Below are positions 1 through 5,429 of a stretch of DNA of 5,505 nt, in pieces (within the stretch, counting starts at the first letter, position 1; each line of letters begins with the position of its first letter). Both the position numbers and the translations under genes were made by a program. The notes beneath the pieces were generated by a model that searched no databases, had not been told where the DNA came from, and saw nothing but the letters and a program-made list of their open reading frames with translations. Source of the stretch: an uncultured Clostridia bacterium (lineage in GTDB: Bacteria > Bacillota > Clostridia > Saccharofermentanales > DTU023); NCBI GenBank assembly GCA_937922005.1, contig CAKZWV010000037.1, forward strand, positions 1 through 5,505, in the 5' to 3' direction.

Positions 1-632
1 AAGAGAGTTGCAAGTATAAGTTCCTAGACCAGGAACAGACCAATATCTGTTGCCCCGAATGTGGGGAACGAGTGGAAGAGAATTTTCGATTCTTAAATCC
101 AGAAGAACAGTACCAGGCGAATCTTGCCATCAAAGATTTTCAACAAAGGAGAAAAAGAAACAATCGTATTTATTTCCATTTTTATACAGGAACCCTTGTG
201 ATTATATTGGTCATTTGGACTGTTGTGGACCAGGTTCTAACTGCAGGAAATACTAAGCGTGGCATTTTAAGCCTTGAGCAAGATGTCACAGCATACCCTA
301 TTCTTCTGACCATGTACCTGTCTTTATTTTCAACTCCTATTCCTTATCCAAGAAAAATGAGATGGGCCCTTTATTCCAAGAAAGGCCTGATCTTGAGACT
401 TGTTGGGTTCTTTATTCTTGTTTGTCTATCCTGGTGCTTTCTGAGTCCACTTTATTACCAACATATTCTCAAGGGGTGTGAACGTTTAGGGGTCAAGGAA
501 CTCTATGCAAAAGGAGCAAAGATATTCTTCAACAGCATGCTAGTATTCAATAGCCTGTGTTTCCCATGGGTTTGCTGGGATGACTACTACGCCCACCAAT
601 TCTGTAGGAAAATCAGTAAATTTGCTCATTAA
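1..632 (+). CDS. Zinc-ribbon four-helix membrane protein, array copy G1 (5' partial)
   Basis: The reading frame is already open at the window edge, with the first whole codon at base 3. Alignment with the four complete copies shows that only about 15 N-terminal residues are missing, so the full protein would be about 224 residues. Visible are the second zinc-ribbon cysteine and the CCPEC knuckle, the charged linker ending QQRRKRN, four hydrophobic segments, and the family tail WDDYYAHQFCRKISKFAH before TAA. An internal GTG at 72 lies inside the ribbon and is not the start. G1 is closest to G4: about 24 substitutions by eye, plus one extra residue in G1 just before helix 1. Both carry the loop-1 type AGNTKRGILSLEQD. 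Its ribbon DNA (CCCCGAATGTGGGG) instead matches G3. The function is unknown. A membrane location with a cytoplasmic ribbon is inferred from hydropathy and the positive-inside rule. Confidence 0.85.
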   Translation, partial: ESCKYKFLDQEQTNICCPECGERVEENFRFLNPEEQYQANLAIKDFQQRRKRNNRIYFHFYTGTLVIILVIWTVVDQVLTAGNTKRGILSLEQDVTAYPILLTMYLSLFSTPIPYPRKMRWALYSKKGLILRLVGFFILVCLSWCFLSPLYYQHILKGCERLGVKELYAKGAKIFFNSMLVFNSLCFPWVCWDDYYAHQFCRKISKFAH

Positions 633-705
633 TTTATATTATCAGTTTTCTATCAACTATCTGGATTCCCGGGTATCTTAGCATATTTTGGATGGAGGTC
701 TTTCC
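633..705 (+). promoter_or_regulatory. Conserved G-gene leader and ribosome binding site (G1-G2 gap)
   Basis: This 73-base gap shares its layout with three other gaps in the window: TTATATTATCAG near the stop codon, CTATCAACTATC (650-661), a GGATT.CCGGG block, then GGAGG (694-698) seven bases before the ATG at 706. The site supports ATG 706 as the start of G2 over the in-frame TTG at 688. No clear -35/-10 pair is visible, so its role is more likely in mRNA or translation than as a separate promoter. That role is inferred. Confidence 0.6.
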
Positions 706-1377
706 ATGTTTGGTACGAAAAAGAATGCTCATATTATGGTTTGCCAAAAAGAGAGTTGCAAGTATAAGTTCCTAGACCAGGAACAGACCAATATCTGTTG
801 CCCTGATTGTGGAGAACGAGTGGAAGAGAATTTTCGATTCTTAAATCCAGAAGAGCAGTACCAAGCTAATCTGGCCATCAAAGATTTTCAAAAAAGGAGA
901 GAAATAAATAATCCTATTTTCCATTTTTATCTAGGAATATTCGTGATTATTTTAGCAGTTTGGTCTATTGTTGGGCTTGTTCTAACTGCGGGCAATAATA
1001 GGACGGGGATGTATACCTTGGAAAGCGATACAACATTTTATCCTATCTTTTTAGGTATGTGCCTGGCGGTATTTTCTTCTCCTATTGCTTATCCTAGAAA
1101 AATAAGATGGGCCCTCTATTCCAAGAAAGGACTAATCTTAAGACTTATTGGCTTTTTTATTGCCATTTGCATATCTTGGTTCTTTCTGGGTCCCCTTTAT
1201 TATGACTATATCCTCAGGAAAGCTAGCCAATTAGGCGTTACAGAACGATACGCAGGAGGAGCACGAATTTTGTTTTACCTTATGCTATTACTTGATAGCT
1301 TGTACACCACGTACTTAATCTGGGATGATTACTACGCCCACCAATTTTGTAGGAAAATCAGTAAATTTGCTCATTGA
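706..1377 (+). CDS. Zinc-ribbon four-helix membrane protein, array copy G2
   Basis: This is a 223-residue member of the array family. The start is ATG 706, seven bases after GGAGG; an in-frame TTG at 688 would add six residues that overlap the ribosome binding site and have no counterpart in G5. Cys13, Cys18, Cys32 and Cys35 form a C-x4-C-x13-C-x2-C ribbon, with an extra Cys31. Residues 36-70 are a charged, probably helical linker ending in KRRE. Hydrophobic segments lie at about 71-94, 111-129, 142-164 and 187-205, and the basic stretch YPRKIRWALYSKKG lies between helices 2 and 3, which predicts ribbon, middle loop and tail in the cytoplasm. The tail is WDDYYAHQFCRKISKFAH. The copy is about 92% identical to G5 and shares its loop-1 type (AGNNRTGMYTLESD). 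Cys173 of G5 is Ala here. The function is unknown. It is the last gene before the terminator at 1718-1772. Confidence 0.9.
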   Translation: MFGTKKNAHIMVCQKESCKYKFLDQEQTNICCPDCGERVEENFRFLNPEEQYQANLAIKDFQKRREINNPIFHFYLGIFVIILAVWSIVGLVLTAGNNRTGMYTLESDTTFYPIFLGMCLAVFSSPIAYPRKIRWALYSKKGLILRLIGFFIAICISWFFLGPLYYDYILRKASQLGVTERYAGGARILFYLMLLLDSLYTTYLIWDDYYAHQFCRKISKFAH

Positions 1378-1453
1378 TTTAGCGCAAGCATTTTACTCTT
1401 TCCATTTGCCCCTTGCTCATTAAGTTTGAGCCATGCCTATCAAATATTCCCCT
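1378..1453 (+). repeat. Tail repeat after G2, copy 1
   Basis: The 76 bases after the G2 stop match the 76 bases after the G5 stop at 74 positions; the differences are at 1395 and 1398. The match runs to the window end, so the true right boundary of the repeat is not visible. It contains GCAAG (1384-1388) and CTTGC (1412-1416), which could form a weak stem, but there is no terminator-like T run. It is part of the larger duplicated block. Confidence 0.9.
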
Positions 1454-1670
1454 TACCCGTTTAACCTGGCGTCCTTACCTCCTTTTGGCAAGACCCCGTG
1501 TTGGTGTGAAGCGGCGCTGCCCATGTCCCCAGGCGCTGGACATTGGGACAGGCAAATTTCAAGTTATTGGGGTAGTTCCATTAATGACTCGATGAACTCA
1601 CATTTTGCCTTGCATTCCGTCAATCCAAGCATTGCTTGGTCGAGCGCCCACTCCGTTACGGAACCTTATA

Positions 1671-1690
1671 TTATTATTGCCCAATAATAA
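1671..1690. repeat. AT-rich inverted repeat
   Basis: TTATTATTG (1671-1679) and CAATAATAA (1682-1690) are perfect inverted copies separated by two bases. The right arm overlaps the first unit of the neighbouring 19-base tandem repeat. The sequence is mostly A-T, so chance or slippage is possible. No function is assigned. Confidence 0.6.
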
Positions 1691-1720
1691 CGAGTAGTAA
1701 AAATAATAACGAGTAGTAAA
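1683..1720. repeat. Two exact 19-base tandem repeats
   Basis: The unit AATAATAACGAGTAGTAAA occurs at 1683-1701 and again, without mismatch, at 1702-1720. It directly abuts the terminator stem, and the last A bases of the second unit belong to the A tract that pairs with the terminator T tract. Two exact copies suggest a recent duplication by slippage. A protein-binding role is possible but not shown. Confidence 0.85.
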
Positions 1721-1772
1721 AAGCAGCCTGGTCATCTTCCCCCGGTGGGGCAAGGGCCAGGCTGCTTTATTT
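1718..1772. terminator. Strong, probably bidirectional intrinsic terminator
   Basis: AGCAGCCTGGTC (1722-1733) pairs with GGCCAGGCTGCT (1755-1766) along 12 positions, including one G-T wobble. A second inner stem, CTTCCCCC against GGGGCAAG with one mismatch, sits around a short GGT-type loop. The stem is followed by TTTATTT on the + strand and preceded by AAAAA, which reads as T5 in the opposite direction, so termination may work both ways. It lies about 340 bases after the G2 stop and separates the G1-G2 transcript from the A-B-G3-G4-G5 unit. Confidence 0.9.
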
Positions 1773-1950
1773 GCTATCGTCTTGATCTAAGTGCCAAGCC
1801 ATAGTGGTCCCGATATTTCCGACAAAGTTAAGGAACCTCTGAACAAATCGACTGTATTCTGTCAAAAAACTAACCCACTATATTTTGCGGGCATTTTGTT
1901 GATGTTTGCAATGGACTTAGCAGACGTTTTTAGTGATGTATGTTGAAATA

Positions 1951-1979
1951 TTGTGGAAATCTTTCGAAAGTGATATAAT
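1951..1979 (+). promoter_or_regulatory. Extended -10 sigma-A-type promoter for gene A, with internal palindrome
   Basis: TTGTGG (1951-1956) and TATAAT (1974-1979) are separated by 17 bases, and TG at 1971-1972 gives an extended -10 (TGaTATAAT). Transcription would begin near 1986, giving a leader of about 40 bases before gene A. A perfect 10-base palindrome, CTTTCGAAAG (1961-1970), fills the spacer and is a plausible operator, because a protein bound there would block RNA polymerase. The -35 is weak, which fits with the strong extended -10. This is the only convincing promoter in the window. Confidence 0.75.
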
Positions 1980-2026
1980 CATTTTAACTTATCGTTCAAC
2001 GGGGATGATAGAAAGGATCTATGCTT

Positions 2027-2689
2027 ATGAAAAGCAAAATTCAAAGATTATCGTTATACTTAGTGGTTTTTGTCTTAGCAGCGTCACCCTTCTTCTGGAT
2101 TAGCTCTGTGTCTGCAAGTACGTCAAACGCAGAAGAAGAGTTATCAGACGCCGAGTATGCAAATGCAGTTATCGCAGAGATTATGGAAATTAATGCCCTG
2201 CTTAAGCCTTGCGGGTTAACTTTTTCAGACTTGCAGGAGCTTCCCGTGAAATCTCAAGCCTTCTATGATGGACTCAAAGAAATCCTCATTGAAGAGCAGA
2301 CCAAGAACCAGGCTATGGATAATCATCCTTCTCTCAAAGCTGCAGGATCAAATACGAATATTGACTGGGAAAAGGTATTTAACCCTGATGATGACCCTAA
2401 AATTAGTGAGGCATCTAAGGTAAGCGCCAGCATGTGGGGCTATGCCTATGATATAGCGAAGTTAAATTTGAAACGTATGAGAAAAGAAGCGGGCTTACCA
2501 GAAGCTGAACCTAGCGATCATGAGATCTATGAAGAGGCGAAAAACATGTATATGTCTCATTATGTGGATATAAAATCGGGCCCGGAGTATCAAGTAGTGC
2601 CATCCAGGTCAGATGATGGCTATTTTGCCGCCTGGATTACGGACAAAGACCGTCAACAGTATGACATTTACTTAAAAATGCCAATATGA
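2027..2689 (+). CDS. Gene A: predicted secreted protein of unknown function
   Basis: The protein has 220 residues from ATG 2027. ATG 2021 is also in frame and would add two residues, but the AAAGGA at 2012-2017 sits nine bases from 2027 and only three from 2021, so 2027 is preferred. Residues 1-30 look like a classical signal peptide: basic MKSKIQR, hydrophobic core LYLVVFVLAASPFFWI, and a V-S-A site predicting cleavage after Ala30. The mature part is acidic and mostly helical in appearance, with one cysteine (KPCGLTF), an NPDDDPK turn, and a C-terminal part with GYFAAWITDKDRQQYDIYLKM. No lipobox, sortase motif or repeat is seen. I do not recognise the family. Gene B overlaps its stop by four bases. 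It starts the transcript from the promoter at 1951-1979, with G3-G5 downstream. A secreted effector, bacteriocin-like or envelope protein are all possible. Confidence 0.85.
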   Translation: MKSKIQRLSLYLVVFVLAASPFFWISSVSASTSNAEEELSDAEYANAVIAEIMEINALLKPCGLTFSDLQELPVKSQAFYDGLKEILIEEQTKNQAMDNHPSLKAAGSNTNIDWEKVFNPDDDPKISEASKVSASMWGYAYDIAKLNLKRMRKEAGLPEAEPSDHEIYEEAKNMYMSHYVDIKSGPEYQVVPSRSDDGYFAAWITDKDRQQYDIYLKMPI

Positions 2690-3198
2690 GTGCCGCCATT
2701 CTGGCGACTTCACAGATAGTTACAAGCATCTATTCAGCGGCGGGAGCTTGGAAAGATATGAAGGGATTAGAAACACTCAAAACCCTAAAGAACAAAGTAG
2801 ATGCTGCATCAGATTTAGGAGATATGTGGGATTCTGGCTCTACGATAAATAAAAACTATCCCGCTATAAAAAATGCATTACATAATAATGACGATCCCAA
2901 ATTATTTGTAAAAGAGCTCAATAAAACTCTAGCTTTAGAGGATTATGACAAAGATCTACAAGATCTAGCAGTAGGAACTTGCGTTGCTATAGCTATAGCC
3001 TATGTTGATAGTTCCTTGGATGGCTTACTTGCTCCTCTTAAGGCTTACACGGTTGCTTTTTATTCTCATGTTTTTAAAGACTTTTATGATAAAGCAAGGT
3101 GGACGACTTTGATCATTACGAACAATATGCGGGTAGGGAAACGAGTTCTACGTTATTACAGGTATGAAGATGGGATTTATCTGGGTTCCATTTACTAG
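2686..3198 (+). CDS. Gene B: helical protein of unknown function, coupled to gene A
   Basis: The protein has 170 residues. Its ATG overlaps the TGA of gene A as ATGA and has no Shine-Dalgarno sequence of its own. The frame is closed by a TGA at 2662, so it cannot start much earlier. Translation is therefore probably coupled to gene A, implying a joint job. The first 22 residues are Ala/Ser-rich and mildly hydrophobic but lack the basic start of a signal peptide. Residues 94-107 (LAVGTCVAIAIAYV) and 111-130 are apolar and could be buried helices or touch a membrane. The C-terminus is basic and aromatic (VGKRVLRYYRYEDGIYLGSIY, 150-170 with key residues K152, R153, R156, R159). The sequence HNNDDPK near residue 66 loosely recalls NPDDDPK in gene A. 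I do not recognise the family. It might be a partner, chaperone or immunity protein for A, or the second part of a two-component secreted factor. Confidence 0.8.
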   Translation: MSAAILATSQIVTSIYSAAGAWKDMKGLETLKTLKNKVDAASDLGDMWDSGSTINKNYPAIKNALHNNDDPKLFVKELNKTLALEDYDKDLQDLAVGTCVAIAIAYVDSSLDGLLAPLKAYTVAFYSHVFKDFYDKARWTTLIITNNMRVGKRVLRYYRYEDGIYLGSIY

Positions 3199-3202
3199 AA
3201 GT

Positions 3203-3267
3203 TCAGTTTTTATATCAACTATCTGGATTGCCGGGTTTCTTAGCTTATTTTAGAGGGAGTCCCTTCC
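3203..3267 (+). promoter_or_regulatory. Conserved G-gene leader and ribosome binding site (B-G3 gap)
   Basis: The leader seen between G genes reappears here although the upstream gene is unrelated. The similarity begins at CAG (about 3204), a few bases after the gene B stop, and includes TATCAACTATC (3213-3223), GGATTGCCGGG and TTAGCTTATTTT. The binding site is a less standard GAGGGAG (3253-3259), eight bases before ATG 3268, so G3 may be translated less strongly than its neighbours. Retention here shows that the leader belongs to the G gene below it, not to the end of the gene above. Confidence 0.6.
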
Positions 3268-3939
3268 ATGTTCGGTATGAAAAAGAATAATCATACTATG
3301 GTTTACCAAACAGAAAGTTGCAAGTATAAGTTTCTAGACCAGGAACAGACCAATATCTGTTGCCCCGAATGTGGGGAACGAGTGGAAGAGAATTTTCGCT
3401 TTTTAGATCCAGAAGAACAGTACCAGGCTAACCTTGCCATTAATGATTTCCAACAAAGGAGAAAAGGAAATAGACGCTTTTTCTATTTTTATCTAGGCAC
3501 TCTTGGGATTATACATATCGTTTGGATTGTAGTGGATATGATGCTAACTGCGGGAAATAATAGGACTGGCATGTATACCTTACGGACAGATGTTACTGAT
3601 TACCCTACTATATTGATCCTATACTTGTTTGTATTTTCCTCTCCTAATTTTTATCCCAGAAAAATGAGATGGGCCCTTTATTCCAAAAAAGGCCTAATCT
3701 TAAGACTTATTGGGTTCTTTATTCTTGTTTGCCTATCCTTGTGCTTCTTGAGTCCACTTTATTACCGACATATTCTTAAGAAGTGTGAATGCTTAGGGGT
3801 CAAGGCACTCTATGCAAAGGGAGCACAGATATTCTTCAACATCATGCTAGGATTCAATAGCTTGTGGTTTCTATGGATTGCATGGGATGATTACTATGCC
3901 CACCAATTCTGTAGGAAAATCAGCAAATTTGCCCATTGA
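3268..3939 (+). CDS. Zinc-ribbon four-helix membrane protein, array copy G3 (Cys13 replaced by Tyr)
   Basis: This 223-residue array member starts at ATG 3268. It is the most divergent copy. The first ribbon cysteine is Tyr here (MVYQTESCKYKF, TGC to TAC), leaving Cys18, Cys31, Cys32 and Cys35; metal binding may be altered or may use a nearby His or Cys31. The ribbon/linker DNA resembles G1 (CCCCGAATGTGGGG), loop 1 has the G2/G5 type AGNNRTGMYTL, and the second half (SPLYYRHILKKCECLGVKALYAKGAQ in part) is of the G1/G4 type, so the gene is a mosaic. Four hydrophobic segments, the basic YPRKMRWALYSKKG loop and the tail WDDYYAHQFCRKISKFAH are all kept, so it is probably functional. It is the first G gene after the A-B pair and probably on the same transcript. 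The function is unknown. Confidence 0.9.
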   Translation: MFGMKKNNHTMVYQTESCKYKFLDQEQTNICCPECGERVEENFRFLDPEEQYQANLAINDFQQRRKGNRRFFYFYLGTLGIIHIVWIVVDMMLTAGNNRTGMYTLRTDVTDYPTILILYLFVFSSPNFYPRKMRWALYSKKGLILRLIGFFILVCLSLCFLSPLYYRHILKKCECLGVKALYAKGAQIFFNIMLGFNSLWFLWIAWDDYYAHQFCRKISKFAH

Positions 3940-4011
3940 CTTATATTATCAGCATTTCTATCAACTATCTTGACTGCCGAGCTTCATAGCTTGTCCGGGG
4001 GAGGTCCTTCC
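3940..4011 (+). promoter_or_regulatory. Conserved G-gene leader and ribosome binding site (G3-G4 gap)
   Basis: This 72-base gap has TTATATTATCAG, TATCAACTATC (3959-3969), GACTGCCGAG and GGGGGAGG (3997-4004), seven bases before ATG 4012. The spacer TCCTTCC between binding site and start is kept almost unchanged in all four leaders and can pair partly with the G run, so a small occluding hairpin is conceivable. Confidence 0.6.
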
Positions 4012-4683
4012 ATGTTCGGTATGCAAAAGAATAATCATACTATGGTTTGCCAAACAGAAGGTTGCAAGTATAAGTTTCTAGACCAGGAACAGACCAATAT
4101 CTGTTGCCCTGATTGTGGAGAACGAGTAGAGGAGAATTTTCGATTCTTAAATCCAGAAGAGCAGTACCAAGCTAATCTGGCCATCAAAGATTTTCAAAAA
4201 AGGAGAAAAAGAAACGATCGTATTTTCTATTTTTATGCAGGAACTTTTGTGATTATACTTGTCATTTGGACTGTTGTGGACCAGGTTCTAACTGCAGGAA
4301 ATACTAAGCGTGGCATTTTAAGCCTTGAGCAAGATGCCACAGCATACCCTACTCTCCTGACCATGTACTTGATATTATTTTCCACTCCTACTCCTTATCC
4401 TAGAAAAATGAGATGGACCCTCTATACCAAGAAAGGCCTAATTTTACGACTTGTCGGGTTCTTTATTCTTATTTGCCTATTCTTGTGCTTCTTGAGTCCA
4501 CTTTATTACCAACATATTCTCAAGGGGTGTGAACGCTTAGGGGTCAAGGCACTTTATGCAAAAGGAGCACAGATATTCTTCAACAGCATGCTAGTATTAA
4601 ATAGCTTGTGGTTTCTATGGTTTTCCTGGGATGATTACTACGCCCACCGATTTTGTAGGAAAATCAGTAAATTTGCGCATTGA
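4012..4683 (+). CDS. Zinc-ribbon four-helix membrane protein, array copy G4
   Basis: This 223-residue array member starts at ATG 4012, seven bases after GGGGGAGG. An in-frame TTG at 3970 would add 14 residues encoded by the leader and is rejected. The ribbon Cys13, Cys18, Cys32 and Cys35 and the extra Cys31 are all present. The gene has two histories: up to about base 4204 (ribbon and linker, through QKRR) its DNA follows G2/G5, with CCCTGATTGTGGAG and two differences over roughly 95 bases. After that it follows G1, including loop 1 AGNTKRGILSLEQD and the ILKGCERLGVK loop. The switch sits just before helix 1. The tail has one change, Gln213 to Arg (WDDYYAHRFC). Thr replaces Ala and Ser in the basic middle loop (RWTLYTKKG). 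It is probably co-transcribed with G3 and G5. The function is unknown. Confidence 0.9.
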   Translation: MFGMQKNNHTMVCQTEGCKYKFLDQEQTNICCPDCGERVEENFRFLNPEEQYQANLAIKDFQKRRKRNDRIFYFYAGTFVIILVIWTVVDQVLTAGNTKRGILSLEQDATAYPTLLTMYLILFSTPTPYPRKMRWTLYTKKGLILRLVGFFILICLFLCFLSPLYYQHILKGCERLGVKALYAKGAQIFFNSMLVLNSLWFLWFSWDDYYAHRFCRKISKFAH

Positions 4684-4757
4684 CTTATATTATCAGCTTT
4701 TCTATCAACTATCCGGACTGCCGTGCGTTATAGCTTATTTCCGGGGGAGGTCTTTCC
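4684..4757 (+). promoter_or_regulatory. Conserved G-gene leader and ribosome binding site (G4-G5 gap)
   Basis: This 74-base gap has TTATATTATCAG, TATCAACTATC (4703-4713), GGACTGCCG and GGGGGAGG (4743-4750), seven bases before the GTG at 4758. The very strong binding site offsets the weaker GTG codon and settles the start of G5, which lines up exactly with the ATG of the other copies. Confidence 0.6.
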
Positions 4758-5429
4758 GTGCTTGGTAAGAAAAAGAATACTCACATTATGGTTTGCCAAA
4801 CAGAAGGTTGCAAGTATAAGTTCCTAGACCAGGAACAGACCAATATCTGTTGCCCTGATTGTGGAGAACGAGTGGAAGAGAATTTTCGATTCTTAAATCC
4901 AGAAGAGCAGTACCAAGCTAATCTGGCCATCAAAGATTTTCAAAAAAGGAGAGAAATAAATAATCCTATTTTCCATTTTTATCTAGGAATATTCGTGATT
5001 ATTTTAGCAGTTTGGTCTATTGTTGGGCTTGTTCTAACTGCGGGCAATAATAGGACGGGGATGTATACCTTGGAAAGCGATACAACATTTTATCCTATCT
5101 TTTTAGGTATGTGCCTGGCGGTATTTTCTTCTCCTATTGCTTATCCTAGAAAAATAAGATGGGCCCTCTATTCCAAGAAAGGCCTAATCTTAAGACTTAT
5201 TGGCTTTTTTATTGCCTTTTGCGTATCCTGGTTCTTTCTGGGTCCCCTTTATTATGACTATATCCTCAAGAAATGTAGTCATTTAGGCGTTACAGAAAAA
5301 TATGCCAAAGGAGCACGAATTATGTTTTACCTTATGCTATTACTTAATGGCTTGCATACCACGTACTCAATTTGGGATGATTACTACGCCCACCAATTCT
5401 GTAGGAAGATCAGTAAATTTGCTCATTGA
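4758..5429 (+). CDS. Zinc-ribbon four-helix membrane protein, array copy G5 (GTG start)
   Basis: This 223-residue array member starts at GTG 4758, where other copies have ATG; GGGGGAGG seven bases upstream supports it. It has the complete ribbon (Cys13, Cys18, Cys32, Cys35 and Cys31), the linker ending QKRRE, hydrophobic segments at about 71-94, 111-129, 142-164 and 187-205, and the full tail. It differs from G2 at about 17 residues, all near the ends: five in the first 17 residues and twelve after residue 150. In between the two proteins are identical and the DNA is identical for 376 bases. The changes fall on helix 3, the second outer loop and helix 4 (for example Cys173 against Ala, His200 against Tyr), so these parts vary while the ribbon does not. 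The same tail repeat follows as after G2. The function is unknown. Confidence 0.9.
   Translation: MLGKKKNTHIMVCQTEGCKYKFLDQEQTNICCPDCGERVEENFRFLNPEEQYQANLAIKDFQKRREINNPIFHFYLGIFVIILAVWSIVGLVLTAGNNRTGMYTLESDTTFYPIFLGMCLAVFSSPIAYPRKIRWALYSKKGLILRLIGFFIAFCVSWFFLGPLYYDYILKKCSHLGVTEKYAKGARIMFYLMLLLNGLHTTYSIWDDYYAHQFCRKISKFAH

Larger units (their letters stand above)
1..1453 (+). repeat. Segmental duplication, left copy (G1-G2-tail)
   Basis: This block aligns colinearly with about 4055-5505: G1 with G4, gap with gap, G2 with G5, tail with tail. The offset is 4054 at the left edge, 4051 after a three-base insertion in G1 near 170, and exactly 4052 from base 706 to 1453. Similarity is highest in the G2/G5 part. 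Both ends of the block run into the window edges. Confidence 0.85.
1378..2020. other. Non-coding stretch between G2 and gene A
   Basis: This stretch of 643 bases holds no gene I can support. From left to right it has the tail repeat shared with G5, a visibly GC-richer part (about 1440-1665) with several small inverted repeats, an inverted and a tandem AT-rich repeat (1671-1720), a strong terminator (1718-1772), about 180 bases with no recognisable feature, and the promoter of gene A. The inverted repeats are at 1520-1547 (CCCATGTCC against GGACATTGGG, one bulge), 1625-1639 (CCAAGCA-T-TGCTTGG) and 1652-1662 (TCCGT-T-ACGGA). The + strand frames in the GC-rich part have no ribosome binding site and read as non-protein. 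Confidence 0.6.

Noticed and set aside
50..256. 68-codon + strand frame overlapping G1
   Set aside because: It is a shifted-frame shadow of G1 with no ribosome binding site.
688..705. TTG start adding six residues to G2
   Set aside because: The added codons cover the GGAGG site, and ATG 706 lines up with all other copies.
1413..1687. Two overlapping + strand frames of 60 and 84 codons in the intergenic part
   Set aside because: Neither has a ribosome binding site; the translations are rich in Pro, Cys and Trp, lack domain-like pattern and cross several small palindromes.
1832..1844. GGAACCTCTGAAC as a possible insertion-sequence end
   Set aside because: It only vaguely recalls known terminal repeats; no matching inverted end, target duplication or transposase is in the window.
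1943..1948. TTGAAA as the -35 of the gene A promoter
   Set aside because: It is 25 bases from TATAAT, too far; TTGTGG at 1951 has 17-base spacing.
3970..4011. TTG start adding 14 residues to G4
   Set aside because: The stretch is the conserved leader; ATG 4012 has a strong site seven bases upstream and gives the family length of 223.
633..4757. Regularly spaced leaders as a CRISPR-like array
   Set aside because: The repeated leaders are separated by whole genes, are imperfect, and no cas gene is present.
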